Assembly (NCBI GenBank): GCA_965267405.1
Contig: OZ253954.1
Coordinates: 496,001-560,000, forward strand
DNA: 64,000 nt
Reading direction: 5' to 3'
From: JAPPOI01 sp028818055
GTDB lineage: Bacteria; Pseudomonadota; Alphaproteobacteria; Rhodobacterales; Rhodobacteraceae
Below, piece after piece: positions 53,048-61,933 of this stretch. How positions within the stretch are numbered: the first letter of the stretch is position 1; every line of letters starts with the position of its first letter. The position numbers were made by a program, and so were the translations under genes. Under the pieces are notes generated by a model, which was given only the letters and a program-made list of their open reading frames with translations, was not told the origin of the DNA and made no database searches.

Positions 53048-53518
53048 ATGACCAGTTTCCTTACACAGCTCAGTAAACAAGAACTGTCCGCCAACGGCCT
53101 TGATGGCTTTGCGTATGGCTATCGTGATCGCGTTCGCTTCTATGAGTTGGACGCACTCGATCACGTAAACAATGTTGTGTTCTTGAAGTGGTTCGAAACC
53201 ATCCGTGTTTCTTATGTCCAGGACTATGGCTTCACGAGCTACACCAAGGACGACCCAATGCTCGTGGTGCGGCGTGTTACTTGCGACTTTCTTGCCCCGA
53301 TGTTTCAGAACGAAGAATACGTGGTCGCGACACGAACGACTGTTTTGAAACCTTCAAGCTTCGTGATGGACTATGCGGTCATGTGCGACGGCTCGCTGCG
53401 CGCGACCGGTGAAGCGGTTGTTGTCAGCTTGGAGCAAGATGGCAAAACTCGACGCAAGCATTACCGGCAAGCATATGAAAAGATTATGGAATTGGACAAA
53501 CCAGCTGTCCCGGCCTAA
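53048..53518 (+). CDS. Acyl-CoA thioesterase, 4HBT hotdog type
   Basis: The 156-residue protein has FYELDALDHVNNVVFLKWFETIRVSY, the 4-hydroxybenzoyl-CoA thioesterase helix and the D-x3-HVN pattern of the YbgC/FcbC group. It should hydrolyse acyl-CoA esters of unknown chain. A tRNA-Gly lies 15 bases upstream, so a shared transcript is likely. It ends against the convergent threonine aldolase gene (four-base overlap). Confidence 0.83.
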   Translation: MTSFLTQLSKQELSANGLDGFAYGYRDRVRFYELDALDHVNNVVFLKWFETIRVSYVQDYGFTSYTKDDPMLVVRRVTCDFLAPMFQNEEYVVATRTTVLKPSSFVMDYAVMCDGSLRATGEAVVVSLEQDGKTRRKHYRQAYEKIMELDKPAVPA

Positions 53519-54564
53519 CTGGCGGCGACTTCCAGAAATCTATCAATCTCAGCGTCTTTGACCGCCCAATCGCACACGAAACGAGCCAGCAAAAGCTCCT
53601 CAGGATCGTCGCCGACCAACTGACCTGCTTCGATGTAGTACATTGCGCCTGCGTCTTTCAGCCGTTCATGAATGCGGCGCGGCATCCATGCGTAAACCAT
53701 GTTGGCTTCTGGTTTGAAAGGCAAGGTCACGCCTTCGATCGCATTCAACCCCTTAACCAACTGCGCAGCCGCCGAATTTGCAGCGGCTGCAGTCTCGCGC
53801 CAAAGATCATCGGTCAGATATGCCACCATCTGGGCTGCTAGGTATCTATTCTTCGACATCCGTTGCGCCCCGCGCTTCCGCCGCCTTGCAAACTCATGAG
53901 CTTTCTCGGCATCAAACAGAATTGCCGCCTCGACGCCCATGAGCCCGTTCTTCGTGCCGCCAAACGACACCGCACCAACTCCGCTCTTCCAGGTCATTTC
54001 GGCCGCAGTACAATTCAACGCGACTGAGGCATTTGCAAACCTCGCCCCGTCCATATGCACCATCAGGCCATGGGCTTTCGCGACCTTTGTGATGGCCAGA
54101 ATCTCATCGATTGAATAAAGCGTCCCGCGTTCCGTGATCTGAGTAATCGATACCGGCCCGAGCGCTGGATTCTGGATATTGTCCGGATCCCACTGCGCAA
54201 TGGCTTGCTCCAGATCGTCTCCGCTAAACTTATCCACGGCTTCACCAACGGTAGTGATTTTGATCCCGCCTGCGAAAAACTCGGGCGCGTTGCATTCGTC
54301 GACATGCGCATGGGCGAAACGTGAACAGAAGACCGTGTCCCAAGGGTTCGCATAGGTGGCAAGACACAAAGAATTTGCGGCGGTTCCGTTTGAAACCAAA
54401 AAGACCGCCGCGTCTGGTGCTTCGAAAACGTCTCGCACCATATCCTCGGCTTTCGCTGTCCAAGCATCAGCGCCATAGGGCATCGCGTAGCCTTCGTTGG
54501 CCTTCTGGAGCATCTCCATGACCTTCGGATGCACGGCACCCGTGTTATCTGAGGCAAAGTTCAT
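53515..54564 (-). CDS. ltaE: Low-specificity threonine aldolase
   Basis: The 349-residue PLP enzyme splits threonine or allo-threonine into glycine and acetaldehyde. MNFASDNTGAVHPKVMEML opens it, VSNGTAANSLCL is the phosphate-binding area, VHMDGARFANASVAL contains the PLP-ring aspartate, and SFGGTKNGLMG contains the Schiff-base lysine. It overlaps ycgN-like by four bases. Confidence 0.9.
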   Translation of the reverse strand: MNFASDNTGAVHPKVMEMLQKANEGYAMPYGADAWTAKAEDMVRDVFEAPDAAVFLVSNGTAANSLCLATYANPWDTVFCSRFAHAHVDECNAPEFFAGGIKITTVGEAVDKFSGDDLEQAIAQWDPDNIQNPALGPVSITQITERGTLYSIDEILAITKVAKAHGLMVHMDGARFANASVALNCTAAEMTWKSGVGAVSFGGTKNGLMGVEAAILFDAEKAHEFARRRKRGAQRMSKNRYLAAQMVAYLTDDLWRETAAAANSAAAQLVKGLNAIEGVTLPFKPEANMVYAWMPRRIHERLKDAGAMYYIEAGQLVGDDPEELLLARFVCDWAVKDAEIDRFLEVAAS

Positions 54565-55043
54565 GTCAGATCCTCGATAATATGCTCTTCCCACTCGTCT
54601 TCCGGCACTTCGAATTCCGGTACCGTCCAACCCTTCACCGAAGCGCCAGCGTCATGAACGCTTTCCGGATCACCGGATTCAAGCGGGTGCCAATCGTACA
54701 GAGGCTTGCCTTCATACACCAAGCGATACGCACAGGTTGCGGGCATCCAATAGGCAATTTCCGAGATATTCTCTGGCGTTAGGACGACGCAATCAGGGAC
54801 GAACTGCTTTCGAATGTCATACTGGGCGCATTGGCAGGTTTCATCGTCCAACAACCGGCAAGCCACGCGCGTAAATGCAACCTCTTGCGTATCCGGGTCT
54901 TCCAGCTTGTTCAGGCAACACTTCCCGCAGCCGTCACACAGCGCCTCCCATTCTTTCTTGGTGAGGTTTTTTAGCGGAACCCGTTCCCAGTAACGGTCTC
55001 GAAGACCATTTCGATCTATCGCATTGCGCGTCACGGCGCTCAC
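54561..55043 (-). CDS. YcgN/UPF0260 family cysteine-cluster protein
   Basis: The 160-residue protein has WEALCDGCGKCCLNKLED, a CxxCxxCC cluster typical of YkgJ/YcgN-like putative zinc or iron-sulfur proteins, with further cysteines in VACRLLDDETCQCAQYD and VPDC. Its C-terminus is acidic (PEDEWEEHIIED). Function unknown. It overlaps ribF and the threonine aldolase gene by four bases each, so all three are one operon. Confidence 0.82.
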   Translation of the reverse strand: MSAVTRNAIDRNGLRDRYWERVPLKNLTKKEWEALCDGCGKCCLNKLEDPDTQEVAFTRVACRLLDDETCQCAQYDIRKQFVPDCVVLTPENISEIAYWMPATCAYRLVYEGKPLYDWHPLESGDPESVHDAGASVKGWTVPEFEVPEDEWEEHIIEDLT

Positions 55044-55963
55044 GCGAGTATTTCGCGCGCCCGCGCGCTGTCGGCATCCATCTGAGCGATAAGCTCGTCA
55101 AGACTTTCGAATTTTTCCTCTGGCCGCAAATACCCAACCAAGGCGACCGAAAGCTGAGCTCCGTATAGATCGCCCTTGAAATCAAAGACATAGGTTTCAA
55201 GGTTCGGGACATCACCGTCGAACATAGGGCGAATACCTAATGATGCTACGCCGTCATAATCACCCACATTCTCGCCACTTAGGACCGAGACTTTTACGGC
55301 ATACACTCCAAACTTGGGGCGATGCAGTCCGGTTATCATCATGTTGGCTGTTGGATATCCAAGTTCACGGCCTCTTTGGTCGCCACGAACAACCACGCCT
55401 TCGATCCGGTGCCAATGGCCCAACATCGCGGCCGCGTCTTCCGGGCGTCCGTCCGACAAGGCTTGGCGAATGCGCGTCGACGACACCTCGATACCGTTGG
55501 TCTCAATCAACTCAGACACTGTCACGCCAAAACCCAGATCTTCTCCAAGCGCCTTAAGCATGTCGCCGTCACCGGCGCGGTCTTTTCCAAATCGGAAATC
55601 TGATCCCACGGTGACGTGCGCCAACCCGAGACGATCGACAAGTATGTGCTGTGCGAATTCCTTCGGCGACAGTTCAGCCAAGGCCTCTTTGAAAGCCACT
55701 TCAAAAAGATGATCGACACCGAGTTTTGCCAGACGGCTTGCCTTAGCGTCGGCATTCATCAATCGAAATGGTTCATCAGATTTGGAAAAATACTCGCGTG
55801 GGTGCGGCTCAAACGTGACGACGCCAAAAGGCGCTTTGGCGGCCGACGCAGCGACTTTTAGGATAGCTTGGTGTCCCAAATGGACGCCGTCAAAGTTACC
55901 GATTGCAGCTGTCGCGCCTCGGTCGGCCGGGTCAAGATAACGTATGTCGCGATGAATGCGCAT
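55040..55963 (-). CDS. ribF: Riboflavin kinase / FAD synthetase
   Basis: The 307-residue bifunctional enzyme makes FMN and FAD. The N-terminal adenylyltransferase has GNFDGVHLGHQAIL and GIEVSSTRIRQALSDG; the C-terminal kinase domain has VVVRGDQRGRELGYPTANM. It is first in the ribF-ycgN-ltaE operon and is divergent from nothing in the window upstream; MaoC is on the same strand 40 bases ahead. Confidence 0.96.
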   Translation of the reverse strand: MRIHRDIRYLDPADRGATAAIGNFDGVHLGHQAILKVAASAAKAPFGVVTFEPHPREYFSKSDEPFRLMNADAKASRLAKLGVDHLFEVAFKEALAELSPKEFAQHILVDRLGLAHVTVGSDFRFGKDRAGDGDMLKALGEDLGFGVTVSELIETNGIEVSSTRIRQALSDGRPEDAAAMLGHWHRIEGVVVRGDQRGRELGYPTANMMITGLHRPKFGVYAVKVSVLSGENVGDYDGVASLGIRPMFDGDVPNLETYVFDFKGDLYGAQLSVALVGYLRPEEKFESLDELIAQMDADSARAREILA

Positions 55964-56003
55964 GGATCATGCGGGTACTGCCGATTGGCCGTGCGTGCAA
56001 GTC

Positions 56004-56462
56004 TCAGTCGAACTTTGCAGACGGTGCCAGAACGGTCGCCTCGCCGCGCAAGACCGGCTTGCCTTTCACTAGGCATTCAGTCCCCAATGAAACGCGGCGG
56101 CGGCTATAGTCGATATCCAACACTGTGACTTCCGCTGTGACAGTGTCTCCCGGACGAACCGGTGCGAGAAACTTGAGCGTCTGGCCAAGGTAAACAGTGC
56201 CGTGCCCGGGCAATTGTTCGCCAATAACTGCCGAGATCAAACCAGCGGTCAGCATGCCATGGGCAATGCGGCCTTCGAAGATCGTGTCCATCGCATAGGC
56301 GTCATCAAGGTGCACTGGGTTTCTGTCGGTCGAAACCTGCGCGAAAAGCTCAATATCTTCATCCGTCACCTCTTTAGTGAGGCTGCGCATCATCCCGATC
56401 TCGAGATCTTCGATGACGATTGTGCCGCGTGGCTGGTTATCGAGCATGATTCTTTCCGACAT
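56004..56462 (-). CDS. MaoC-type (R)-enoyl-CoA hydratase
   Basis: The 152-residue protein has the hydratase 2 motif in STDRNPVHLDDAYA, followed by IFEGRIAHGMLTAGLISAVIGEQLPGHGTVYLGQTLKFLAPVR, as in PhaJ and FAS-type enzymes. It could supply (R)-3-hydroxyacyl-CoA for polyhydroxyalkanoate. The upstream region holds two palindromes. A short gene of unknown function lies beyond. Confidence 0.87.
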   Translation of the reverse strand: MSERIMLDNQPRGTIVIEDLEIGMMRSLTKEVTDEDIELFAQVSTDRNPVHLDDAYAMDTIFEGRIAHGMLTAGLISAVIGEQLPGHGTVYLGQTLKFLAPVRPGDTVTAEVTVLDIDYSRRRVSLGTECLVKGKPVLRGEATVLAPSAKFD

Positions 56463-56488
56463 AAAGTAACGTCAAACACACTTTTCGT

Positions 56489-56554
56489 GTAATTTAATTA
56501 CTTTGCAGTCGCAGAAAATCAAGCGGAATCGCACATTTGGCGTAAGAATTACGC
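56489..56554. promoter_or_regulatory. Two palindromes upstream of the MaoC gene
   Basis: GTAATTTAATTAC (56489-56501) and GCGTAA-GAA-TTACGC (56540-56554) lie within 92 bases upstream of the MaoC start, in AT-rich DNA. They could be repressor operators; a PhaR-like site cannot be recognised. Confidence 0.3.
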
Positions 56555-56574
56555 AAAAAGTGTCGAAAAACGGA

Positions 56575-56742
56575 TCAAAGGGTAAGTTCGGTCGTTTGAA
56601 CGTCGGGGCCTAGAGCCTCAGCCAGCGGGGATTCGGCAGCTTCGAGTGGGCGCAGCATCATCAGACACAACATCACCACCATCAGAACCGTTACGATCCC
56701 GAACGGAAGGCCCCCTACCTTCTGCCCAATTCTGTCGTGCAT
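56575..56742 (-). CDS. Small single-span membrane protein
   Basis: The 55-residue protein has basic residues then a hydrophobic helix (PFGIVTVLMVVMLCLMM) and an acidic tail (EAAESPLAEALGPDVQTTE). The helix and charge layout are convincing for a coding sequence, though no family is recognised. It lies between MaoC and the inositol-monophosphatase gene on the same strand. Confidence 0.55.
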   Translation of the reverse strand: MHDRIGQKVGGLPFGIVTVLMVVMLCLMMLRPLEAAESPLAEALGPDVQTTELTL

Positions 56743-56783
56743 GATTCCTATTTTGCGCGGGAATGTGGCAAGAGTTAGGCGTC

Positions 56784-57572
56784 TCAGCCCGCGCGGATCA
56801 CTTTCGCAAATGCGTCAAACATAGGTTCGGCCGCCGCGATGAGCTGTCCGGTTTCCAGCGGATTGGTGTTGGTGTCGATGCCGTCAACCAAGCCTCCGGC
56901 TTCCCTGACCAGCAAAACGCCGGCTGCGATATCCCACGCATTAAGGCCGCGCTCCCAGTATCCGTCATAGCGACCAGCAGCGACATAGGCCAAATCCAAA
57001 GCCGCCGCACCGAAGCGACGCACGCCCGAGCAAGTCGGCATCAAACGCGCAAGGTCTTGAAGCGTGGAAGGAAGCTCACCGCGGTTGGCAAACGGAACGC
57101 CGGTGGCAAACAGTGCCTCAATCATCTTGCGCCGGTCTGACACCCGCAAACGGGTGTCGTTTAGCCAAGCGCCCTGGCCCTTCTCAGCGACGAACATCTC
57201 GTCCTTTGCGGCGTCGAAAATCACCGCCGACACGATTTCGCCCTTGTGCTCCAGAGCGATTGAAACCGCCCAATGCGGAAGTCCGTGCAGAAAATTGGTG
57301 GTGCCATCCAGCGGATCGACAATCCAACGACGTGTCGGGTCTTTGCCCTCAATTGCGTCGCTTTCCTCTCCGACCCAACCATAGCTGGGCCGCGCTTCCA
57401 TCAAGGCTTCCTGAATGATCTTTTCAGCTGCAATGTCAGCACGGCTGACGAAGTCGCCCGCGCTTTTCGAAGATACCTGAAGGTTTTCTACTTCGCGGAA
57501 GTCCTTTACAAGGCTTCGCCCAGCGCGCCGCGCCGCAGACATCATGACATTGAGGTTCGCGCTGCCTTGCAT
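56784..57572 (-). CDS. suhB: Inositol-1-monophosphatase family protein (SuhB-like)
   Basis: The 262-residue protein has the metal-binding motif WIVDPLDGTTNFLHGLPHWAV and a C-terminal NAWDIAAGVLLVREAGG, plus YGWVGEESD. It is magnesium-dependent and removes phosphate from inositol-1-phosphate; SuhB also takes part in rRNA antitermination. AAAGGA with six-base spacing supports MQGSANLNV. Upstream is a 12-bp palindrome at 57606-57617. Confidence 0.88.
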   Translation of the reverse strand: MQGSANLNVMMSAARRAGRSLVKDFREVENLQVSSKSAGDFVSRADIAAEKIIQEALMEARPSYGWVGEESDAIEGKDPTRRWIVDPLDGTTNFLHGLPHWAVSIALEHKGEIVSAVIFDAAKDEMFVAEKGQGAWLNDTRLRVSDRRKMIEALFATGVPFANRGELPSTLQDLARLMPTCSGVRRFGAAALDLAYVAAGRYDGYWERGLNAWDIAAGVLLVREAGGLVDGIDTNTNPLETGQLIAAAEPMFDAFAKVIRAG

Positions 57573-57605
57573 AATTCGTCCTTTCCGATGACGGCGCCGT
57601 TTACG

Positions 57606-57617
57606 CAGAATTCTGCA
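57606..57617. promoter_or_regulatory. 12-bp perfect palindrome upstream of suhB
   Basis: GCAGAATTCTGC stands 34 bases before the suhB start, between divergent genes. It is a possible operator, but chance palindromes of this length are not rare. Confidence 0.25.
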
Positions 57618-57809
57618 TCGCATCAACCTGTTTCGACATCAGAACACACGGAAGCAGGTGTCATTGGATGAAGTTGCCGTTCAGAGGTGTGACAGTCTCG
57701 CGTCATCGACGTGACGAAAATTCAAGCAAAACGGTCAAATATGATGAAATTACAGGCTTTGCATGTATGGATAGCGGTGCGGGGATAACGCAACTGAGGG
57801 AAATACATC

Positions 57810-58091
57810 GTGGAACAACTTATTGCACAATTGGTCGGCGGCGCCGTCGGCGGTATGGGCGGCGGTCGTGCCGTTCAGGGCGCAAGCATGGGCAACCTCG
57901 GAAACCTGCTGGCAGGCGCCGTCGGTGGTGTCGGCGGCGGGCAGCTTCTCGGCGGCTTGATGGGCGCCGGTGGCGCTGCAGCAGGCGGCTTGGATATTGC
58001 CGGTTTGGCCACCAGTCTCGTCGGCGGCGGTGTTTCTGGCCTGGTCGTACAGGTCATCGTTGGTTTCGTCGTCAACAAGATGCGCGGATAA
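57810..58091 (+). CDS. Glycine/alanine-rich small protein
   Basis: The 93-residue protein is almost all Gly, Ala, Leu and Val: LVGGAVGGMGGGRAVQGASMG, LLAGAVGGVGGGQLLGGLMGAGG and LVGGGVSGLVVQVIVGFVVNKMRG. The final VVQVIVGFVVNK could be a short membrane helix. The start codon is GTG with GAGGG nine bases upstream. A family name cannot be given. It lies just before a hairpin shared with gnd. Confidence 0.65.
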   Translation: MEQLIAQLVGGAVGGMGGGRAVQGASMGNLGNLLAGAVGGVGGGQLLGGLMGAGGAAAGGLDIAGLATSLVGGGVSGLVVQVIVGFVVNKMRG

Positions 58092-58102
58092 TTCCGCTGC
58101 TT

Positions 58103-58128
58103 CCTTGGGCGGCTTAATCCGCCCAAGG
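58103..58128. terminator. Bidirectional hairpin between two convergent genes
   Basis: A perfect 10-bp stem (CCTTGGGCGG and CCGCCCAAGG) closes CTTAAT. It spans the stop codon of gnd and lies 12 bases after the Gly-rich gene. No strong T tract follows on either strand, so termination is only likely. Confidence 0.4.
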
Positions 58129-59508
58129 ACCATGAAAACCTGATCCATCCCGATCCAGCCGCTCGAAGCTGTGGCGGCCAAAGAAATCGCGCTGTGCCTG
58201 GATGAGGTTGGCGGTACCACGCGCGCGACGAAGAGTGTCAAAGTACGACAACGCCGCCGCCATCGCGGGCACCGGCTGACCGGCTTGGATTGCAACCCCA
58301 ACAACTCTTCGCAACGCAGCCACAGAATTCGACAGACGTTCGACAAAGGCAGGCGCCAAGATCAATTGGTCATGCGGCAGTCCGGCGCGAACTGAGGCTG
58401 ATATATCATCCAGAAGCGCGGATCGAATGATGCATCCAGCGCGCCAGATCTCGGCTACGCGTGCCAGATCCAGTGACCACTCAAATTCATCAGACGCAGC
58501 AGACAACAGGGAAAGTCCCTGACTGTAACCAATGATCCTAGCAGCCAAAAGCGCCTGCTCAAGATCATCTTCACTTGCCATTGCAACCGATGCGACATCT
58601 GCAAATGCCGCCTCGGCGGAGGCGCGCATTTCGAGCCCCGCCGACCACGAGCGGGCCGCAACCGCCGCTTCAACTGTCGTCGCCGATTGGCCCAGCTTCA
58701 GAGCTTCAATCACCGTCCAACGACCCGTGCCTTTTTGGCCGGCTTTGTCGAGGATGATATCAACCACTGGCTTGCCGCTCTCGGGGTCGATTGCCGCCAG
58801 AACTTCCGCGGTTATTTCAATCAGATAGGACTGCAGCGCACCTTGGTTCCACTTCCCGAACAACGCCGCCATTTCGTCAGTCGTTCGCCCCTGCGATTGC
58901 AGAATACCATATGCCTCAGCGATCAGCTGCATATCCGCATATTCAATGCCATTGTGCACTGTCTTGACGAAGTGACCTGCACCGTCGGGTCCAAGCCAGT
59001 CCGCACAGGGGTCACCTTTGAACTTGGCCGAGATAGCCTCGATGATGTCCTTGACCGGCGCATAGGCGGATTGAGAACCGCCAACCATGATCGAGGGACC
59101 AATGCGCGCGCCCTCTTCACCTCCAGATACTCCAACACCAAGGAACCTAAATCCTTTTGCCTCAAGCTCCTTCGTCCGTCGCCGCGTCTCGTTGAAATCG
59201 GCATTGCCCGCATCGATGATCAGATCACCTGGATCCAAGAGCGGCTCCAGACCTGCGATGACTTGATCAACCGGTCCGCCAGCCGGAACCATAATCACCA
59301 CCGCACGTGGGCTGTCGAGTGCCGCCACAAAATCTTCATTGGTGTCACAGGGTGTCAGGTTGCCTGACAGCCCACCGGCCTCCGCAACGACCTCATGAGT
59401 TCTTTCTGGGCTTCGATTGTGGATGGCGACCTGAAATCCATTGTCCGCCATGTTCAGCGCTAAAGCAGCGCCCATTGTTCCCATGCCAGTGACGCCAATG
59501 CGTGCCAT
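58114..59508 (-). CDS. gnd: 6-phosphogluconate dehydrogenase (decarboxylating)
   Basis: The 464-residue enzyme converts 6-phosphogluconate to ribulose-5-phosphate and NADPH. ARIGVTGMGTMGAALALNMADNG is the NADP-binding Rossmann start (GxGxxG), GVSGGEEGARIGPSIMVGG is the substrate loop, and HFVKTVHNGIEYADMQLI carries the catalytic Lys and Glu. The C-terminus (about 460) is shared with long-type Gnd. The Entner-Doudoroff alternative is not visible here. It ends in the shared hairpin. Confidence 0.95.
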   Translation of the reverse strand: MARIGVTGMGTMGAALALNMADNGFQVAIHNRSPERTHEVVAEAGGLSGNLTPCDTNEDFVAALDSPRAVVIMVPAGGPVDQVIAGLEPLLDPGDLIIDAGNADFNETRRRTKELEAKGFRFLGVGVSGGEEGARIGPSIMVGGSQSAYAPVKDIIEAISAKFKGDPCADWLGPDGAGHFVKTVHNGIEYADMQLIAEAYGILQSQGRTTDEMAALFGKWNQGALQSYLIEITAEVLAAIDPESGKPVVDIILDKAGQKGTGRWTVIEALKLGQSATTVEAAVAARSWSAGLEMRASAEAAFADVASVAMASEDDLEQALLAARIIGYSQGLSLLSAASDEFEWSLDLARVAEIWRAGCIIRSALLDDISASVRAGLPHDQLILAPAFVERLSNSVAALRRVVGVAIQAGQPVPAMAAALSYFDTLRRARGTANLIQAQRDFFGRHSFERLDRDGSGFHGPWAD

Positions 59509-59526
59509 TGTTCCCCCGAGGTTCGG

Positions 59527-60231
59527 TTAAAGTTTGTGAATAACCGCGACCTGATCACGGCGTGTTTTTGTGAAATGTGCCTGAAAGACGAAACATCCCG
59601 ATATCATTGGCGCCAGACCGTTGAATGCGGCCTGCATCACTGGATCAACGTGGTCGAATTGCCTTCGGGCCGAAAAACCACTGAACAGATCTGCGGTTTT
59701 GGTTATACCTTCTTTTTCATAAGGTTGTGGCTGCCAACGCAGGTCCTCGATGATGTATAATCCGCCGCTAGTGACCTTTGGGAACAACTCAAGAAACGCA
59801 TATTGCTGATGGTGCGACGCATGGCTGGCGTCGTCGATCACAATGTCGACCGGTCCGACCTGATCGGCTGCATCCCGGATATTTGCGCGTTCGTCCATGT
59901 CGCACCGGACGAAATTGAACCGGTCGTGCTCGAACCAGCTGAAATCAGAAACATCCAGACCCGTGATCCGTGCTTCGGAGAAGAACTCCAGCCACATCCG
60001 AATGGATGGTAGATCTCGTGTTTCGCGGTCCACATCCTCGCCATGCTCAGGACCACCCACCAAAAGACCCATTTCCATGAAGTGAATTTGCCGGTTCCGA
60101 TAAGGTTGGAATAGCATCTGGTACAGTTCGGTGTATCGGTGTTTTGATGGGCCTTTGTCCGACCCGTATCGCTCAGCCAGCTCCGAAAGATGTCGGAATC
60201 CTTCGCCGCTCTCCACCCGAATGTGCTGCAT
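59527..60231 (-). CDS. Class I SAM-dependent methyltransferase, CmcI/macrocin-like
   Basis: The 234-residue protein begins LAERYGSDKGPSKHRYTELYQ, typical of methyltransferases near the CmcI/TylF type, with MEMGLLVGGPEHG as SAM motif I and VDIVIDDASHASHHQQYAFLELFP later. Methylation of a small sugar or antibiotic-like substrate is suggested by family only. It is isolated, with TetR upstream and gnd downstream. Confidence 0.75.
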   Translation of the reverse strand: MQHIRVESGEGFRHLSELAERYGSDKGPSKHRYTELYQMLFQPYRNRQIHFMEMGLLVGGPEHGEDVDRETRDLPSIRMWLEFFSEARITGLDVSDFSWFEHDRFNFVRCDMDERANIRDAADQVGPVDIVIDDASHASHHQQYAFLELFPKVTSGGLYIIEDLRWQPQPYEKEGITKTADLFSGFSARRQFDHVDPVMQAAFNGLAPMISGCFVFQAHFTKTRRDQVAVIHKL

Positions 60232-60291
60232 TGCCTGTGCCCTTGGTTTTTCCCAAGTCTAAGCGACGCGCGGTTGGTGTCGAGAGAAAAC

Positions 60292-60903
60292 TCAAGCCGC
60301 CTTCGGTGCGATCACGTCGATCAACGCCTCAACCAAAGCATCGTCTCGGTGTCTGAGTGGCGCATTCAATGTGTCGGCCATGGCCATCCGAAGCAGCAGG
60401 CCCAGTAGCGAAGTGTGAATTGTCACTGCGGCGCGGCGCGCATCCACGATGCGAGCAAATCGGCCGTCGTCCACCAGCCGCGCCGCCAAAGTGTCGTACA
60501 TTTCAGTCGTGGACGGATGAATGCGCCCCAAGGTCGTCAGAACCGATCCCTCACGTCCTTGTCGGTGGCCGATCTGAGGTGTCACATACATCAGCCGGAA
60601 CCGATCCAGATCAGACATATGGAATGCCGCCAAGGCATCAACGAACCGACGAATTGCGGCTGTTGTCGTTCCCCGTCGCGAAAGAGCTTCTCTCCCGGCG
60701 GTTGCTTCAGCTTCCAACGCCGGCCGCACCAACGCTTCAATCAACCGGGCTTTGTTTGGAAACCAGTAAATTACTGCTTGCTTTGTGACACCCACGCGAG
60801 ACGCGACCGCGTCAAATGTCAATTTATCGGGACCGTTCTCGCGAACAATCTCCCATGCTGCATCGTGCAGTTTTTCCAACGTCTCAGAATTACGCCGTGG
60901 CAT
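60292..60903 (-). CDS. TetR family repressor
   Basis: The 203-residue protein has an N-terminal HTH (AAWEIVRENGPDKLTFDAVASRVGVTKQAVIYWFPNK) and an all-helical ligand domain. It could control the methyltransferase gene 60 bases downstream. The start is MPRRNSETL. The ligand is unknown. Confidence 0.85.
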   Translation of the reverse strand: MPRRNSETLEKLHDAAWEIVRENGPDKLTFDAVASRVGVTKQAVIYWFPNKARLIEALVRPALEAEATAGREALSRRGTTTAAIRRFVDALAAFHMSDLDRFRLMYVTPQIGHRQGREGSVLTTLGRIHPSTTEMYDTLAARLVDDGRFARIVDARRAAVTIHTSLLGLLLRMAMADTLNAPLRHRDDALVEALIDVIAPKAA

Positions 60904-61016
60904 AACAACCCCCAAAACCCTTTACCCATGGTCAAGAATAGAATGTTGAGTATCGACTGGTAAAGCTCGCAAACGCCTGGAAACAAATGGTTTCCAAGTG
61001 CTCCACGGTTAACCAA

Positions 61017-61922
61017 TTACGCGCGCTGTAAACGCACGGGAATTTTTCGGGCCAGTTGAAGCAAATGCGCCATGAACGGCTTTCCGGTGTCGTCATCCCG
61101 GGTAGCTGCGTACAATCTCTTTGTAAGACCGTCTTTCGTGACCTTCCGGGTGACATAGTCCGAGTGATATTTGACCTCGCGCACAACCCAATCGGGAAGC
61201 ACAGCGACACCGCGGTTCGAGGCCACCAGAAGCAAAATAACTGATGTCAGCTCTACCTGTCGCACCGCACGTGGCTCGACTTTGGCGGGGGTCAGAAGCT
61301 CCGTAAAAACATCAAGACGTGCACGATCCACTGGATATGTGATCAGCAGTTCGTCACGGAAATCGTCGGCCTCCACGTAGTCCTTCTGCGCCAGCGGGTG
61401 CTGTGACGAGGCGACGAAAACCGGTTCATAGTCAAAAAGCGGCGTGAAATCGACGTTATCCAGGTCTTCAGGATCCGACGACACGACAAGGTCGACCTCT
61501 TCACGTTTCAGGGCGGGCATGGCGTCAAAAGCGAGCCCAGGGCGGATGTCGACATCCACGTCTGGCCAAGCTTTGCGGAATTCTTCTAGTACTGGAAACA
61601 GCCACTCAAAGCAGGCATGGCATTCGATCGCAATGTGCAGGCGACCCGTCTTCCCAGACCGGAGGTTTCTAAAGTCTTCTTCCAGATTTTCCAGTTCTGG
61701 CAGGATCTTATCGGCAAGTTTTAACAATCTTTGCCCAGCCGAAGAAAGCTTCAATGGCTTTGATCTACGCACGAAAAGCTCAACACCAACCTGATCTTCA
61801 AGACCTTTCACCTGATGGCTTAAAGCCGATTGTGTGATGTTCAAAATGTCAGCCGCACGCGCCAAGCCACCGGCCTGATGAATGGCCTTAATCGTGCGAA
61901 GATGCCGGAACTCGATATGCAT
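61017..61922 (-). CDS. metR: LysR-family methionine regulator MetR
   Basis: The 301-residue LysR protein has an HTH (IKAIHQAGGLARAADILNITQSALSHQVKGLEDQ) and an effector domain with IAIECHACFEWLFPVLEEF, the CH pair and the SRLDV-like motif shared with E. coli MetR. MetR activates methionine genes in response to homocysteine. It is divergent from metF across 89 bases containing two inverted repeats, so self-regulation and metF control are both likely. Confidence 0.88.
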   Translation of the reverse strand: MHIEFRHLRTIKAIHQAGGLARAADILNITQSALSHQVKGLEDQVGVELFVRRSKPLKLSSAGQRLLKLADKILPELENLEEDFRNLRSGKTGRLHIAIECHACFEWLFPVLEEFRKAWPDVDVDIRPGLAFDAMPALKREEVDLVVSSDPEDLDNVDFTPLFDYEPVFVASSQHPLAQKDYVEADDFRDELLITYPVDRARLDVFTELLTPAKVEPRAVRQVELTSVILLLVASNRGVAVLPDWVVREVKYHSDYVTRKVTKDGLTKRLYAATRDDDTGKPFMAHLLQLARKIPVRLQRA

Positions 61923-61933
61923 TTTGAGCAGTT

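Noticed and set aside
58687..59367. 226-codon plus-strand frame opposite gnd
   Set aside because: Antisense to gnd, no recognisable domain.
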